A stretch of 64,000 nt of DNA, from the NCBI GenBank assembly GCA_963762575.1, contig CAVXLL010000001.1, positions 992,001 to 1,056,000 on the forward strand. The letters are read 5' to 3'. Made by a program: the position numbers and the translations under genes. This document shows positions 49,724 through 60,000 of the stretch, one piece after another. This DNA is from AP-15 sp963762575 (GTDB lineage Bacteria; Pseudomonadota; Alphaproteobacteria; ATCC43930; CGMCC-115725). The stretch's first letter is position 1, and the number at the start of each line of letters is the position of its first letter. The notes under the pieces are model-generated. The model was not told the origin of the DNA. It searched no databases and worked only from the letters and a program-made list of their open reading frames with translations.

Positions 49724-50803
49724 TCAATGCGGGAACGGCCAGAGCCGCAGCTTCTCCTTGCCGATCGCCCACAGGCGCGCCAGGCCGTTCGGCTCGACGA
49801 TCAAGAAAAATACGATCAGCGCGCCAAAGATCATCGACTGCATATTGGTCACCAAATTGACCGGGACCTCTAGCCCGGCGAGGCGCGGCGCGTTGCCGAG
49901 GAAGATCGGCAGCAGCACGATAAAGGCGGCGCCAATGAAAGAGCCCATGATGCTGCCGAGGCCGCCGATGATGACCATGAACAGGATCTCGAACGAGCGA
50001 TCGATCTCGAAGGCGCTGGCCTCGACCGCGCTCGTGTAGATGAAGGCCCACATCGCGCCGGCGACGCCGCAGTAGAACGAGCTCACGGCAAAGGCGAGCA
50101 GCTTTGTCCGCAGCGGGCGGATGCCGATGATCTCGGCGGCGACATCCATGTCGCGGATCGCCATCCAGGCACGCCCGACGCGGCCGCGCACTAAATTCTT
50201 GGCGGTGAGCGCGAGCAGAACGACGACGGTCAGGACGAACAGGTATTTCGCACGGGGATCAGCCTCGGCTCCGGTGACGTAGAGCTGACCAAGAACGGCG
50301 CGCGGCGGCGCGCTGATCACGCCAGAGGCGCTGTAATTGTAGAACCAGGGGAATTTGTTGAACACCCAGACCAGGAAGAACTGCGATGCAAGCGTGGCTA
50401 CGGCGAGGTAGAAGCCCTTGATCCTGAGACTGGGGAAGCCGAACAGCACGCCGATGAGCGCAGTTATGATGCCGGCCAGGATCAGGGCGAGGACGATGTT
50501 GAGCTCGGGGAACGACGTGGTGAGCTTGTAGGTCGCAAAGGCGCCGACCGCCATGAAGCCGCCGGTGCCGAGCGACACCTGCCCCGCATAGCCGGTCAGC
50601 AGGTTGAGGCCGAGCGCCGCCAGTGCGTAGACGAGAAAGGGGATCATGATCGTCAGCAGCCAATACTCGGAGCCGACCGCAGGGATCACGAAATAGGCGA
50701 AGGTGAGCCCCGCGATCAGCAGCCAGCGGTCCTGGCGGACCGGAAATATCGCCTGGTCGGCGGCGTAGCTCGCCTTGAACTGGCCGACCTCGCGATAGAG
50801 CAC
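49724..50803 (-). CDS. livM: Branched-chain amino acid-type ABC transporter permease LivM
   Basis: A 359-residue membrane permease with about ten hydrophobic segments and the LivM-type sequences LGLNLLTGYAGQVSLGTGGFMAVGAFA and GRAWMAIRDMDVAAEIIGI (the ATPase-coupling loop). GSIMGSFIGAAFIVLLP follows near the end. It pairs with LivH to form the transmembrane channel. GTG at 50803 is used; livH ends 3 bases before, so translation is coupled. Long relatives exist, and the length here is normal. Confidence 0.9.
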   Translation of the reverse strand: MLYREVGQFKASYAADQAIFPVRQDRWLLIAGLTFAYFVIPAVGSEYWLLTIMIPFLVYALAALGLNLLTGYAGQVSLGTGGFMAVGAFATYKLTTSFPELNIVLALILAGIITALIGVLFGFPSLRIKGFYLAVATLASQFFLVWVFNKFPWFYNYSASGVISAPPRAVLGQLYVTGAEADPRAKYLFVLTVVVLLALTAKNLVRGRVGRAWMAIRDMDVAAEIIGIRPLRTKLLAFAVSSFYCGVAGAMWAFIYTSAVEASAFEIDRSFEILFMVIIGGLGSIMGSFIGAAFIVLLPIFLGNAPRLAGLEVPVNLVTNMQSMIFGALIVFFLIVEPNGLARLWAIGKEKLRLWPFPH

Positions 50804-50806
50804 CCT

Positions 50807-51742
50807 TCAAACCCTTTCGATGATGCGCTCGCCGAACAGGCCTTGCGGCCGGAACAGCAGGAAGACGAGCGCCAGCGCATAGGCGAACCAGTCCTCGATA
50901 GCGCCGCCGAGGGCGGGTCCCCAAAAGACCTCGGCGAGCTTCTCACCGACCCCGACGATCAGACCGCCAACGATCGCGCCCGGCACCGAGGTGAAGCCGC
51001 CGAGCATCAGCACCGGCAGCGCTTTCAGCGCCACCAGCGAAATGGAGAACTGCACGCCCAGATTGCTGCCCCACATGATGCCGGCAACAAGTTCCACGAT
51101 CCCGGCGACAGACCAGACGATGACCCACATGAAGCGCAGCGGAATGCCGACTGACTGCGCCGCCTGGTGGTCGTCGGCAACGGCGCGCAATGCACGACCG
51201 ATTGCAGTGCGCTGGAAGAGGAGGGCGAGTGCGACGACGAGCGAGCCGGCAACGGCCGCGGCGACCAGGTCGAACTCGTTGACGAGCACGCCGCCGATGA
51301 TCAGCGGGGCCTTCGGAATGCCGATGTCGAGCGGATGCACATCGCTGCCCCAGACGAGCTGGCCGAAGCCGTCGAGAAAAAAGGCAAGTCCGATCGTCGC
51401 CATGAACAGGATGATCGGCTCCTGATTGACCAGTGGGCGCAGCATCAAGCGTTCGATCGCGACGGCGAGCAGGACCATGACCGCAGCGGCAATGACGAAG
51501 GCGCCCCAGATCGGCACGCCGCGTTCGATCATGCCGACGAAAGTCAGCGCAGCGAACAGCACCATCGTGCCCTGGGCGAAGTTGAACACGCCCGATGCCT
51601 TGAAGATCAACACGAAGCCGAGCGCGACGAGCGAGTACATGACCCCGCTCAACAGGCCGCCGATGACGACCTCGAGCACGAATTCGGGGTTGTCCGCCAT
51701 ATTGGCGAACGGCGTGAGGAAGACCGCCGCGAGGAGATCCAT
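50807..51742 (-). CDS. livH: Branched-chain amino acid-type ABC transporter permease LivH
   Basis: A permease of about 311 residues with about eight hydrophobic segments. Family blocks are GGLLSGVMYSLVALGFVLIFKASGVFNFAQG, the coupling loop GRALRAVADDHQAAQSVGI, and PGAIVGGLIVGVGEKLAEV. ATG at 51742 is chosen because it lies one base after the livG stop (TGAgATG); the frame is open further upstream, inside livG. It forms the channel with LivM. Confidence 0.9.
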   Translation of the reverse strand: MDLLAAVFLTPFANMADNPEFVLEVVIGGLLSGVMYSLVALGFVLIFKASGVFNFAQGTMVLFAALTFVGMIERGVPIWGAFVIAAAVMVLLAVAIERLMLRPLVNQEPIILFMATIGLAFFLDGFGQLVWGSDVHPLDIGIPKAPLIIGGVLVNEFDLVAAAVAGSLVVALALLFQRTAIGRALRAVADDHQAAQSVGIPLRFMWVIVWSVAGIVELVAGIMWGSNLGVQFSISLVALKALPVLMLGGFTSVPGAIVGGLIVGVGEKLAEVFWGPALGGAIEDWFAYALALVFLLFRPQGLFGERIIERV

Positions 51743-51743
51743 C

Positions 51744-52523
51744 TCATCGAGCCTCGCCGAGATAGGCGGCGATGACTTCGGGGCTAATGCGGACGTCGTC
51801 GGGTGGGCCGTCGGCGATCTTGCGGCCATAATCGAGCACGACGACGCGGTCCGAGATGTCCATTACGACGCCCATGTCATGCTCGATCAGCGCGATCGTC
51901 GTGCCGAACTCGTCGTTGACGTCGAGAATGAACCGGCACATGTCCTCTTTCTCCTCGACATTCATGCCCGCCATCGGCTCGTCGAGCAGCAGCAGCTCCG
52001 GCTCCATCGCCAATGCGCGGCCGAGCTCGACGCGCTTCTGCAGCCCGTAGGGCAGCCGCCCGACCGGCGTCTTCCGAATGGCCTGAATCTCGAGGAAGTC
52101 GATGATGCGCTCGGCGTAGGCGCGGTGCGCGAGCTCCTCATGTTCAGCCGGCCCGAAATGGATCGCCTGCCACAGAAAATTGCGGCGCATCCGCAGCAGC
52201 CGCCCGGTCATGATGTTGTCGAGGGTCGTCATCCCTTTGAACAGCGCGACGTTCTGGAACGTCCGGGCAATGCCTTGCGCGGCGGCGTCATAGGGGCGCA
52301 TCCGCCGGCGGGTCTCGCCCTTCCAGGTGATGGTGCCCGCCTGCGGGTGATAGAAGCCGTTGATGACGTTAAGCATCGAAGTTTTGCCGGCGCCGTTCGG
52401 CCCGATCATCGCCAGGATTTCGGAGCGCTGGATCTCGACGCTGATCCCGTTCAGCGCGGTGATGCCGCCAAACGCCAGCGTAATATGGTCGGCCGTCAGG
52501 ATCGGCTCGCCGATCCGCTTCAA
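51744..52523 (-). CDS. livG: Branched-chain amino acid-type ABC transporter ATPase LivG
   Basis: A 259-residue ABC ATPase with Walker A GPNGAGKTS at about residues 41-49, Q-loop ARTFQN, signature LPYGLQKRVELGRAL (LSGGQ equivalent) and Walker B PELLLLDEPMAGMN. The His switch lies in ALIEHDMG. The C-terminal RISPEVIAAYLGE is the LivG-type tail. It starts 3 bases after the ligase stop and energises LivHM. Its usual partner LivF is not in the window, so either LivG works as a homodimer or LivF is elsewhere. Confidence 0.92.
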   Translation of the reverse strand: MKRIGEPILTADHITLAFGGITALNGISVEIQRSEILAMIGPNGAGKTSMLNVINGFYHPQAGTITWKGETRRRMRPYDAAAQGIARTFQNVALFKGMTTLDNIMTGRLLRMRRNFLWQAIHFGPAEHEELAHRAYAERIIDFLEIQAIRKTPVGRLPYGLQKRVELGRALAMEPELLLLDEPMAGMNVEEKEDMCRFILDVNDEFGTTIALIEHDMGVVMDISDRVVVLDYGRKIADGPPDDVRISPEVIAAYLGEAR

Positions 52524-52526
52524 ATG

Positions 52527-54545
52527 TCAGCTCGCCTTCTTCAAAGGAAGCGGTTCGGCGGGCGGCAGGGTCGTCGCGACATCGCGGATCGCCAGCTCGG
52601 CGCGCATCAGGCTTCTGCGCCCGTCCTCGAAGGTGATCTCGGTCTCGATGCGGCCGGTGTGACGGCTGGAATAGAGCGCGTCAACGAGACTTTGATACCG
52701 CGCCGCGATAATGGGGCGGCGGACCTTGCGGGTGCGGGTCAGCTCGCCGTCATCGGCGTCGAGCTCCTTGTGAAGGATCAGAAACCGGCGGATCTGTGAG
52801 GGGGCGAGCTTGAGCTCGGCGGCGAGGTCGCGGTTCACTCTGTCGATGCAGCTCTCGACCAGATCGTAGACCCCAGGGTCGGCGGCGAGTTCCTGGTAGG
52901 AGCCATAGGCGAGATTGCGCCGCTCCGCCCAATCGCCGACCGCTTCGAGGTCGATATTGACAAAGGCGGCGACAAATTCCCGGCCGTCGCCGAACACCAC
53001 GGCTTCCTTGATGCAGGGAAAGAATTTGAGCTTGTTCTCGATGAATTTCGGGGCGAATAGGGACCCGTCCGCGAGCCGCCCGACATCCCTGGCGCGGTCG
53101 AGGATCTTGAGCTGGCCGTCCGCCTCGAAAAACCCGGAATTCCCTGTATGAACCCAGCCGTCCGGCCGCTTGGCCGCGGCGGTCGCCTCCGGGTTCTTGT
53201 TATAGCATTGGAAGGCGCCCGAGCTGCGGAACAACACCTCGCCATCCTCGGCGACCCGGATTTCGACGCCCTCGATCGGCACGCCGGCGGTGTCGGGCTT
53301 TACCGCCCCATCGCGCTGGATGCACAAAAACACCGAGCTTTCGGTCATGCCGTAAAGCTGCTTCAGGTTGATCCCGAGCGAGCGGTAGAAGGTGAAGAGG
53401 TCGGGTCCGATCGCCTCGCCCGCGGTGTAGGCGAGGCGAATGCGGCTGAAGCCCAGGGTATTCTTGAGCGGCCCGTATACCAGCACGTCACCGAGCCAAT
53501 AGAGCAGCCGTTGGGCCAAAGGCACGCGATGCCGGTCGAGTATCGCCGGCCCGACTCCCTTGGCGAAGTCGAGAAAAAATTGGAAGAGCCGGCGCTTCGC
53601 CCAGCCGGAATCCTCCATGCGGATCATGACCTGGGTCAGGATGCTCTCGAAAATCCGCGGCGGCGCAAAGAAATAGGTCGGCCCGAGCTCGCGCAGATCG
53701 AGCATGACCGTCGCCTGCAATTCCGGGCAGGAGGCGCAAAATCCGGCGCAATAAGCCTGGGCATAGGAGAAGATGTGCTCGCCGATCCACGCCATCGGCA
53801 GATAGGCCAGCACCTCCTCGCGCTCGGTCAAGCCTTCGAACGCGATCGCGTTTTGCGCGGTGGTGATGATGTTGTCGAAGCTGAGGACGACGCCCTTGGG
53901 CTGCCCGGTCGTCCCCGAGGTGTAGAGGATAATCGCGGTGTCGCTGCCCCGCCCTTTGGCGATTTCACCGCGGAAGAACCCCGGCTCGGCGCGGGCGAAT
54001 TCGCGGCCGCGCTCCTGCACCTTCGCGTAATCGTCGAGCCAGGGCTGCCCGTAATGCCGCATGCCGCGCGAATCAGAGAAGATCACTCGTTCGAGCAGCG
54101 GGCAGCGCTCCTTGATCTCGGCCAGCTTATCGACCTGCTCCTGGTCTTCGGCCACCGCGAAGCGCACTTCGGCATGGTCGAGCACAAAGGCCATCTCTTC
54201 GGCAATCAAATCCTGGTAGATCGGCACCGGCACGCCGCCGAGGGCTTGCGTCGCCGCGATCGCCCAATAGAGAGGCGGGCGGTTGTCGCCGATGATCGCG
54301 AGCTTATCGCCGCGCCGGAAACCGCTCGCCGCCAGACCGCAGGCAAGCGCCTCGACCTCGGCGGCGACCTGCGCCCAGCTCCAGCTCTGCCAGATCCCGT
54401 AATTTTTCTCGCGGTTGGCCGGCCGGTCCGGCCGCACCCGCGCATGCTCCAGCAGCAATTTCGGAAACGTATCCGGCGGCCCGCTCGATCCGACTATGGC
54501 GGTCTGCGGGTCGCGCACCGGCGCGAAGGCGCTTGCGGTCATCAT
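52527..54545 (-). CDS. AMP-dependent acyl-CoA synthetase of the liv operon
   Basis: A 672-residue ANL-superfamily ligase. The phosphate loop is LYTSGTTGQPKGVVLS (about residues 208-223), the acyl-site motif is LYGMTESSVF, and the domain-hinge region is WVHTGNSGFFEADGQLKILDRARD. The C-terminal KVRRPIIAARYQSLVDALY resembles very-long-chain or FadD-like ligases. In many Hyphomicrobiales a ligase of this kind heads a LivGHM operon that imports and activates a carboxylate; this context suggests that role here. ATG at 54545 or 54542 follows ggagc. Confidence 0.9.
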   Translation of the reverse strand: MMTASAFAPVRDPQTAIVGSSGPPDTFPKLLLEHARVRPDRPANREKNYGIWQSWSWAQVAAEVEALACGLAASGFRRGDKLAIIGDNRPPLYWAIAATQALGGVPVPIYQDLIAEEMAFVLDHAEVRFAVAEDQEQVDKLAEIKERCPLLERVIFSDSRGMRHYGQPWLDDYAKVQERGREFARAEPGFFRGEIAKGRGSDTAIILYTSGTTGQPKGVVLSFDNIITTAQNAIAFEGLTEREEVLAYLPMAWIGEHIFSYAQAYCAGFCASCPELQATVMLDLRELGPTYFFAPPRIFESILTQVMIRMEDSGWAKRRLFQFFLDFAKGVGPAILDRHRVPLAQRLLYWLGDVLVYGPLKNTLGFSRIRLAYTAGEAIGPDLFTFYRSLGINLKQLYGMTESSVFLCIQRDGAVKPDTAGVPIEGVEIRVAEDGEVLFRSSGAFQCYNKNPEATAAAKRPDGWVHTGNSGFFEADGQLKILDRARDVGRLADGSLFAPKFIENKLKFFPCIKEAVVFGDGREFVAAFVNIDLEAVGDWAERRNLAYGSYQELAADPGVYDLVESCIDRVNRDLAAELKLAPSQIRRFLILHKELDADDGELTRTRKVRRPIIAARYQSLVDALYSSRHTGRIETEITFEDGRRSLMRAELAIRDVATTLPPAEPLPLKKAS

Positions 54546-54642
54546 TGCTCCTGCAGCGCCATGCGATCTGTCATGCGCTCAACGCGTGTAGCTAACCGCG
54601 CCGCCTCAATCGGTCAAGCGGACGAATGCCGGGAGTTTCGCC

Positions 54643-55404
54643 TTAACGCGCAGTGGCCGCGCGCGGAATCCGCCAGGGGGTGAGGAGCATCGCGGAGGGC
54701 TTCAGGCATTCATCACGCGGGAGTTCGCGGACCCCGAAAACGATGCGCTCCTGTTGCGTGCGCGAGAGTCGAGCAAAAGTGCTGAACAGCCGATCCCAAA
54801 TAGAGAGGACCGCGCCAAAATTGGCGTTCGCCTCGTCATAGGCGATGGAGTGGTGGACGAGGTGCAAGTCGAGGGTGATCACCACCGGCTGCAAGAGGCG
54901 CTCCAGCCATTCCGGCAGCCTGGTGTTGCCGTGCGTGACGGCCGCGGCGGCGAAAACGGCCAGCCCGTGGACCAGCACGACGACCACCGGGACATCGAGC
55001 GCCAGCACCGCCACCCAGTAGAAGCCCGTGGCGAGCAAATACTCGATCGGATGATGCCGCACCGAGGTCGTTACATCGACATCGGGATCGGAGTGATGCA
55101 TTGCGTGGAACCGCCATAGGAACGGCACCGCGTGTTGGCAGCGATGCATGGCGTATTGCAGCAAGTCGAGCAGCAGGAAGGCCGCCACAAAGCTCAACCA
55201 TGGATTGGCGATCGGCCAAGAGGGCAAAGCCATGCCAAAGGTTGCCTCGAGCTGCGGCCGGAAGGTGTCCGGCGGCGCGAAGGTGAAGGCGGCGAGGACG
55301 ATATTGAGTAGCCAGATGCTGATATTGCCGAGCCGCCGCCGCAATGCTGGAAACTCGCGCCGCCGTCGCGGCCGGCAGAATTCCCATAAGCCGACCGCTA
55401 GCAA
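54643..55404 (-). CDS. Sterol desaturase/fatty acid hydroxylase superfamily membrane protein
   Basis: A 253-residue integral membrane di-iron oxygenase with the three His boxes HRCQH, HAMHH and HLVHH in family order, plus a further histidine-rich HHPIEYLL. About four hydrophobic segments precede and separate them. It probably hydroxylates or desaturates a lipid; the substrate is unknown. TTG at 55404 gives this frame, but the frame continues upstream through a hydrophobic stretch (LTLAILLGSLLAVGLWEF), so the true start may lie a little further out. It appears monocistronic. Confidence 0.85.
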   Translation of the reverse strand: MLAVGLWEFCRPRRRREFPALRRRLGNISIWLLNIVLAAFTFAPPDTFRPQLEATFGMALPSWPIANPWLSFVAAFLLLDLLQYAMHRCQHAVPFLWRFHAMHHSDPDVDVTTSVRHHPIEYLLATGFYWVAVLALDVPVVVVLVHGLAVFAAAAVTHGNTRLPEWLERLLQPVVITLDLHLVHHSIAYDEANANFGAVLSIWDRLFSTFARLSRTQQERIVFGVRELPRDECLKPSAMLLTPWRIPRAATAR

Positions 55405-55509
55405 GCTGCCAAGGAGAATCGCGAGGGTCAGCGGCGCCTCCTCGCGCCTTCTAGTATGGCATTGTGCCGGATGATGACCTCGCCTCTTGCCGGACGTCCG
55501 GGTCCATGC

Positions 55510-56721
55510 TCAGAACGGACACGCGCTCGTCGAGGCCGAAGGAAGCGCGGCTGAGAGGAGAGCCTCACCCACTGTGGAGACGGCATAGTACGCCGCGACC
55601 GCAGGAACGGGGGGCTGTCCGTTGCCGTTGCCGCCCGGAAGGTTGGCGCAGAGCGCGTAGGCGCTAGCCACGCCGACGGCCGGGGGAGGTCCCAGCGGCA
55701 CAGCGGCGGGCCCGATTCCAATAGAGTTTCCGTTAGCTCCCAAGATAGGAGTTTGAGGGGGGTTAACGGCCGAGGGGGTGAAGCCGGTGTCATTGGACTT
55801 GAACGAATAGCTAACGTTGGAGATGGGGTTCGAAAAATACAGCGGGTCAGTGGTCATGGTCACGACAAGCGGGACCTGCACTTCGAAGATTGCATGCGAC
55901 TTCGTTGAAAGCGGCGATGGAGCAAAGACGACCGCGCAGTTTACGCCGATCTGAGACCCCATGAGGGTCTGGCTTCCACTGGATGCCCCTGAGAAGTTGC
56001 CTACGACAGTACTTGCCGAGCAAGGCAGCCCTCCGGCAGCCGGGACACGGAATTGCAGCGTCGTCGGGACCAGACGCTCGGTAGTGCCGCCACTGCTCAG
56101 AACGACCAGTGGGAGCGACATGTTGGCGACAATTTGGCCCTGCATGATGTTCGCGTTGGTTCGAGCCGTGTCATCGTAAAACAGATAAAGCGTGTCCGGT
56201 TGCACCGACTGAGTCGACGATTTCGATAGGCTCGCCACCGCGTAAAAGAAAATGTCTGCGCTGGTGTTATAGAGCTGCGTCGCGTTTGCCGGCCCCGGGG
56301 ACGAGCTGATGAAGGCGAGCGGCGTCAGGTTCGTCAGCAGGTTCGACAATGCGGTGCCCTGCACCGGGAACGTGGTAATCGGCGGTGGTGTTGGTCCAAC
56401 CGGCGGGATGGAGGGGCTGCCTGCATTAACGCGCGCCCCAAGGGGGATGCTATTGGTGGCGCTAATCATCTCGGTCGGGACAAGATTCCACGCGGCGACT
56501 TGCAGGACCGCTTGGGTAATCGTGGGAGCCTGAGGGCAGGATAGTAAGGGTACACCATAAGTCCCCTCAAATAAACTGCAGAGGTCTACCAGAGCATTGT
56601 TTAAGGTCCCCAGATCGTTGCCGCCGTCGCCTGCCCATGCCAACCCGGCGCCTGAGAGCCACAGGGCGGCAACCGCACCGGCGAGACGAGAAAACGTGAA
56701 GGACCTGATCGAAGCGCTCAC
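55510..56721 (-). CDS. Large secreted protein of unknown function
   Basis: From GTG at 56721 (ggggag 8 bases upstream) this has about 403 residues, with a signal peptide (LAGAVAALWLSGAGLAWAG). The mature part is Ser/Thr/Asn/Pro-rich, largely beta-like, with few charged residues and five Cys. Segments such as PVGPTPPPITTFPVQG and LGPPPAVGVASAYALC are low in complexity. It matches no family I know. It is divergent from the metalloprotease gene and shares with it an AT-rich region holding a perfect palindrome, so the two may be co-regulated. Function unassigned. Confidence 0.72.
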   Translation of the reverse strand: MSASIRSFTFSRLAGAVAALWLSGAGLAWAGDGGNDLGTLNNALVDLCSLFEGTYGVPLLSCPQAPTITQAVLQVAAWNLVPTEMISATNSIPLGARVNAGSPSIPPVGPTPPPITTFPVQGTALSNLLTNLTPLAFISSSPGPANATQLYNTSADIFFYAVASLSKSSTQSVQPDTLYLFYDDTARTNANIMQGQIVANMSLPLVVLSSGGTTERLVPTTLQFRVPAAGGLPCSASTVVGNFSGASSGSQTLMGSQIGVNCAVVFAPSPLSTKSHAIFEVQVPLVVTMTTDPLYFSNPISNVSYSFKSNDTGFTPSAVNPPQTPILGANGNSIGIGPAAVPLGPPPAVGVASAYALCANLPGGNGNGQPPVPAVAAYYAVSTVGEALLSAALPSASTSACPF

Positions 56722-56947
56722 CGTGGGACTCCCCAATTTTGCCGATCATTCTCGCCGGCTGGCGAAGTTTCGCCGGAACTTAGCTCAATTGCAACGAATT
56801 GTAATGGTTAACGCAAACCAATTGTGTTGGTTCACAAAAAATCTGCACGATCCTGTTGCATTCATTTCGTATTTGGGCGATTTTTGTCACATTCAGTTAC
56901 GCGAGCTTCTCGCGAATGCGTCCAAAATATCGGCTGCAGACCCCTGT

Positions 56948-56971
56948 CAGGTGTGAACTAGTTCACACCTG
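56948..56971. promoter_or_regulatory. Perfect 24-bp palindrome, operator candidate
   Basis: The half-site aggtgtgaact at 56949-56959 is followed without a gap by its exact reverse complement, and the outer C/G pair extends the match to 24 bp. It lies 51 bases before the metalloprotease ATG and about 227 bases before the divergent secreted gene. A dimeric repressor or activator site is the natural reading. No regulator gene is adjacent. Confidence 0.6.
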
Positions 56972-57021
56972 GGTCGATCAGGTGGGACACTTTTTACGTG
57001 CGTTGCGAAGGGAGGCCAACG

Positions 57022-60000
57022 ATGGGTGAAACGAAGCGGCGTCCGGGCCGGATGGTGAGGTCTTTCCTGTTTTCGGCGACCGCTTGCCTCGCATCGGGCG
57101 GCGCGCTTGCCCAGTGCATCCCTAATCCATTCCCCTCCCCCGGGGAGGTCCCCTGTTACATCGTGGTCCAGCCGATCGACGTATGTGGAACCACCGGGGG
57201 GTCTTGTGCCCCGTTCAACACCACATCGACGAACGGCGTAGGCAATCCGAGCACCGCGGGCTCGCCGTTCAACGCGGCGGGCGAACCGGTGAACGAAACC
57301 AGTCTGAACCCGATCGGCTTCACCGTCGATCCGGCGACAGGAGCGAGCCCGCCTTCTACCGGTTACACGACACCGGGAACAGACATCACCCGGAAATTAT
57401 TGAATCAACTCGGCGTCGACTTGATGTGGCTTAAAATGGCGACGTACAACTCGCCGATCAATACGAGCACCAACACGACCTTTCAGACGCTGAATGTTAC
57501 GCAGACGACGAATAGTTCAGGGGCCACCATTTATCAGAGCTCGGATTTCCTGACCCTCTCGTATCAGAACCAGATCAAGCAGGGTATGCCAACCTTTGGA
57601 ATAAACTCCACGACTAACCTTCCGAATCTGAATCCGAATTATCCGTTTCAGCCGTTAGGCTCCCCGTCGAACGTGATCAACATGTTCTTCGTCGACACGC
57701 TCAACCCGCCGCCCCAACAAGCGGGGGGCACGCTCTTCGGCTTCAGCTGGATCGGCAACAACGGGGTCGCCATCGCCCAGAATGTCTTCGGGTACCCGCG
57801 ATCCCGCACGTCGCCCCCTCCCCGCCCGAGCACGCTCGCTCACGAGCTCGGCCATGACCTCGGCCTCGACCACACGACTTTTGCCGCGGGGCCCTTCACG
57901 CCGCCCCCCTACTCCGCCCCTCTAGGGGTCGTGCCGCCGATCCCCACTAATCCTCTGGTCGGAGAGTGTGATCCGAGCTATCCGGCGTGCAGTACCAACC
58001 TGATGACGACCGGGAGTCTCCGCACTGAATCGACGGTCGGGTGTTTGCTTGCTCCACAGGGCACGACGCTGTCGACGTGCTTTACTACCGTTTCGGGTGT
58101 CAAAGTTCCATTGCCAACGTTGTCCAATGGAATGGCTGATCAGGTGAACACCCCGTCGTCTGGCACGTCGACGCTATTGCCCTTGTCGCAGCAGGCAGAG
58201 GTGCTGACGGGTGGGAGCGGGTTGCTCTCCCCGTTTCTCATCCAGAGCGGGCTTCTCAACCCGATACCGCACGAGACAACCAAGGCGCAGTTGGAGACGG
58301 GCGGCAGCTCCACCGACGCGATCTTCGATTTGTCCGGACCCGCCGGCGGCAGACCGGGAGAGACCCTTGTCGCCTGGGTCGTGACGCTTCCTCCGGGGCA
58401 AACCTTCGCCAGACACAACCCTTTCCACATCGTCTCGCAGTCTCGGAAGGACCTCGTCCAGAACGTGACCTACTACCCGGACGCGGACAATAACCCGATT
58501 GTGAAGGACATCGCCTACCATCCCGGCGCTGATGACAATTCGGCGAATCCGAGTATTGGAATGGCAGCCGATAACCCATGCGCATCCGCGACTGCGGAGT
58601 GCCTGATGATCAAGTTCCAGCCGCCGGGCCTCGGGGCGCACGACTCGATCAGCTTCTCAAACGGTATCCTCAAGAGCATCCTCTTCTCCAAGGGTATCGT
58701 CAGCGGCGGGGGTGCTCCGATCAGCAACGATGATCTGTGCAAGGCCAAAATCACCTACCTATTCAGCGACGGCTACGCGACGACAAGCAAGCTCGGGCGC
58801 TGCCCGGCGCTGTCGCTCCCGTTAATCTCAAGCTCGTGGCGCCCCGACCCGACGGTTTCGCCGCGGAAGGTCAAGGAAAATGTGCTCCTCGCGGCTCTGT
58901 CCAGCACGAGCACCACTCAGGCCGGAACCGTTACAGGGTCTGCCTATTTGAATAATGCCGCCGCTTCGAACGCGGTAATTGGCTTCTCGCATGGCGCGCC
59001 CGACGTAACGTTTTCTGTCCCGTCCCCTAACCCTGCTTGTGCCGGAGCCACCTTCGCCGGGGACACCCTCTGTTTTAACAGCAGCGCAGCAAGTAACGGC
59101 TACACGCTGGGCGGCTTTCTGGCGAGCGGCGGCGCCACGATGGTCACTGGCTCGGCAGCAGCCCTCGCCGCTAACCTCAACAACACCGTGTTCGAATTCA
59201 CTGGGAACGTCACGGTGACAACTGGCGAAATGTTCCAGGCGGGCCATGACGACGGACTTCAGCTCAAGATCGGCAGCGATCTCGTAATCAATGAGCCCGG
59301 CGAAACAGCGTTTACGACGACGCCTTACACCTATACCGGACCTTCCGGCACGTTTGCGTTCGATCTCGTCTATGGTGAATGTTGCGGCGCACCAGCCGTT
59401 CTTGGCGTCTCGCTTCCGCTGGAGTCCGCCATGGCATGCACGCCAGATCCTAACAACCCCTCGCAATGTCTATACGACCCGACACAGACTGGGCTTTCCG
59501 ATGCCAATCCAAAGGAGGAAGCGGACCAACCGGGGCAAAGCTGCAACAACGGCACCGCCAATACCGGCATTATCAACGGGAACGTGACCGTATCCGCTGG
59601 CGAGCAGTGCACTTATACGAGCCCCTGCGAGATCAAGGGAAATCTGACGATCAACGGCGGGGGCGTCTGGCTCAACTGCGCCGTCGACGGCAACCTCACC
59701 GATAACGCCGGCATGCTCGTTCTCGCCCAATCGGCGAGCGTCGGCGGCAATGTGCAGATTTCCGGAGCGAGCGCCTTCACCATCGGCGCGAGCGTCCCCT
59801 TCCCCGCCGTGACGATCAACGGCAATCTGCAGATCCAGAACCTCCCCGGAACCGTGCCGCAGCAAGGCACGGTCTGCGGCACCCAGGTCAAGGGCAATCT
59901 GCAAGTGCAAAGCAACGCCAGCCCGATCGAGATCGGGGGGAGCAGTGGTTGCGGCGACAAAGTCAGCGGCAATCTCCAGGTCAACAACAATACAGCGATG

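Noticed and set aside
53148..54683. 511-codon open frame on the plus strand
   Set aside because: Antisense to the acyl-CoA synthetase; composition is that of a shadow.
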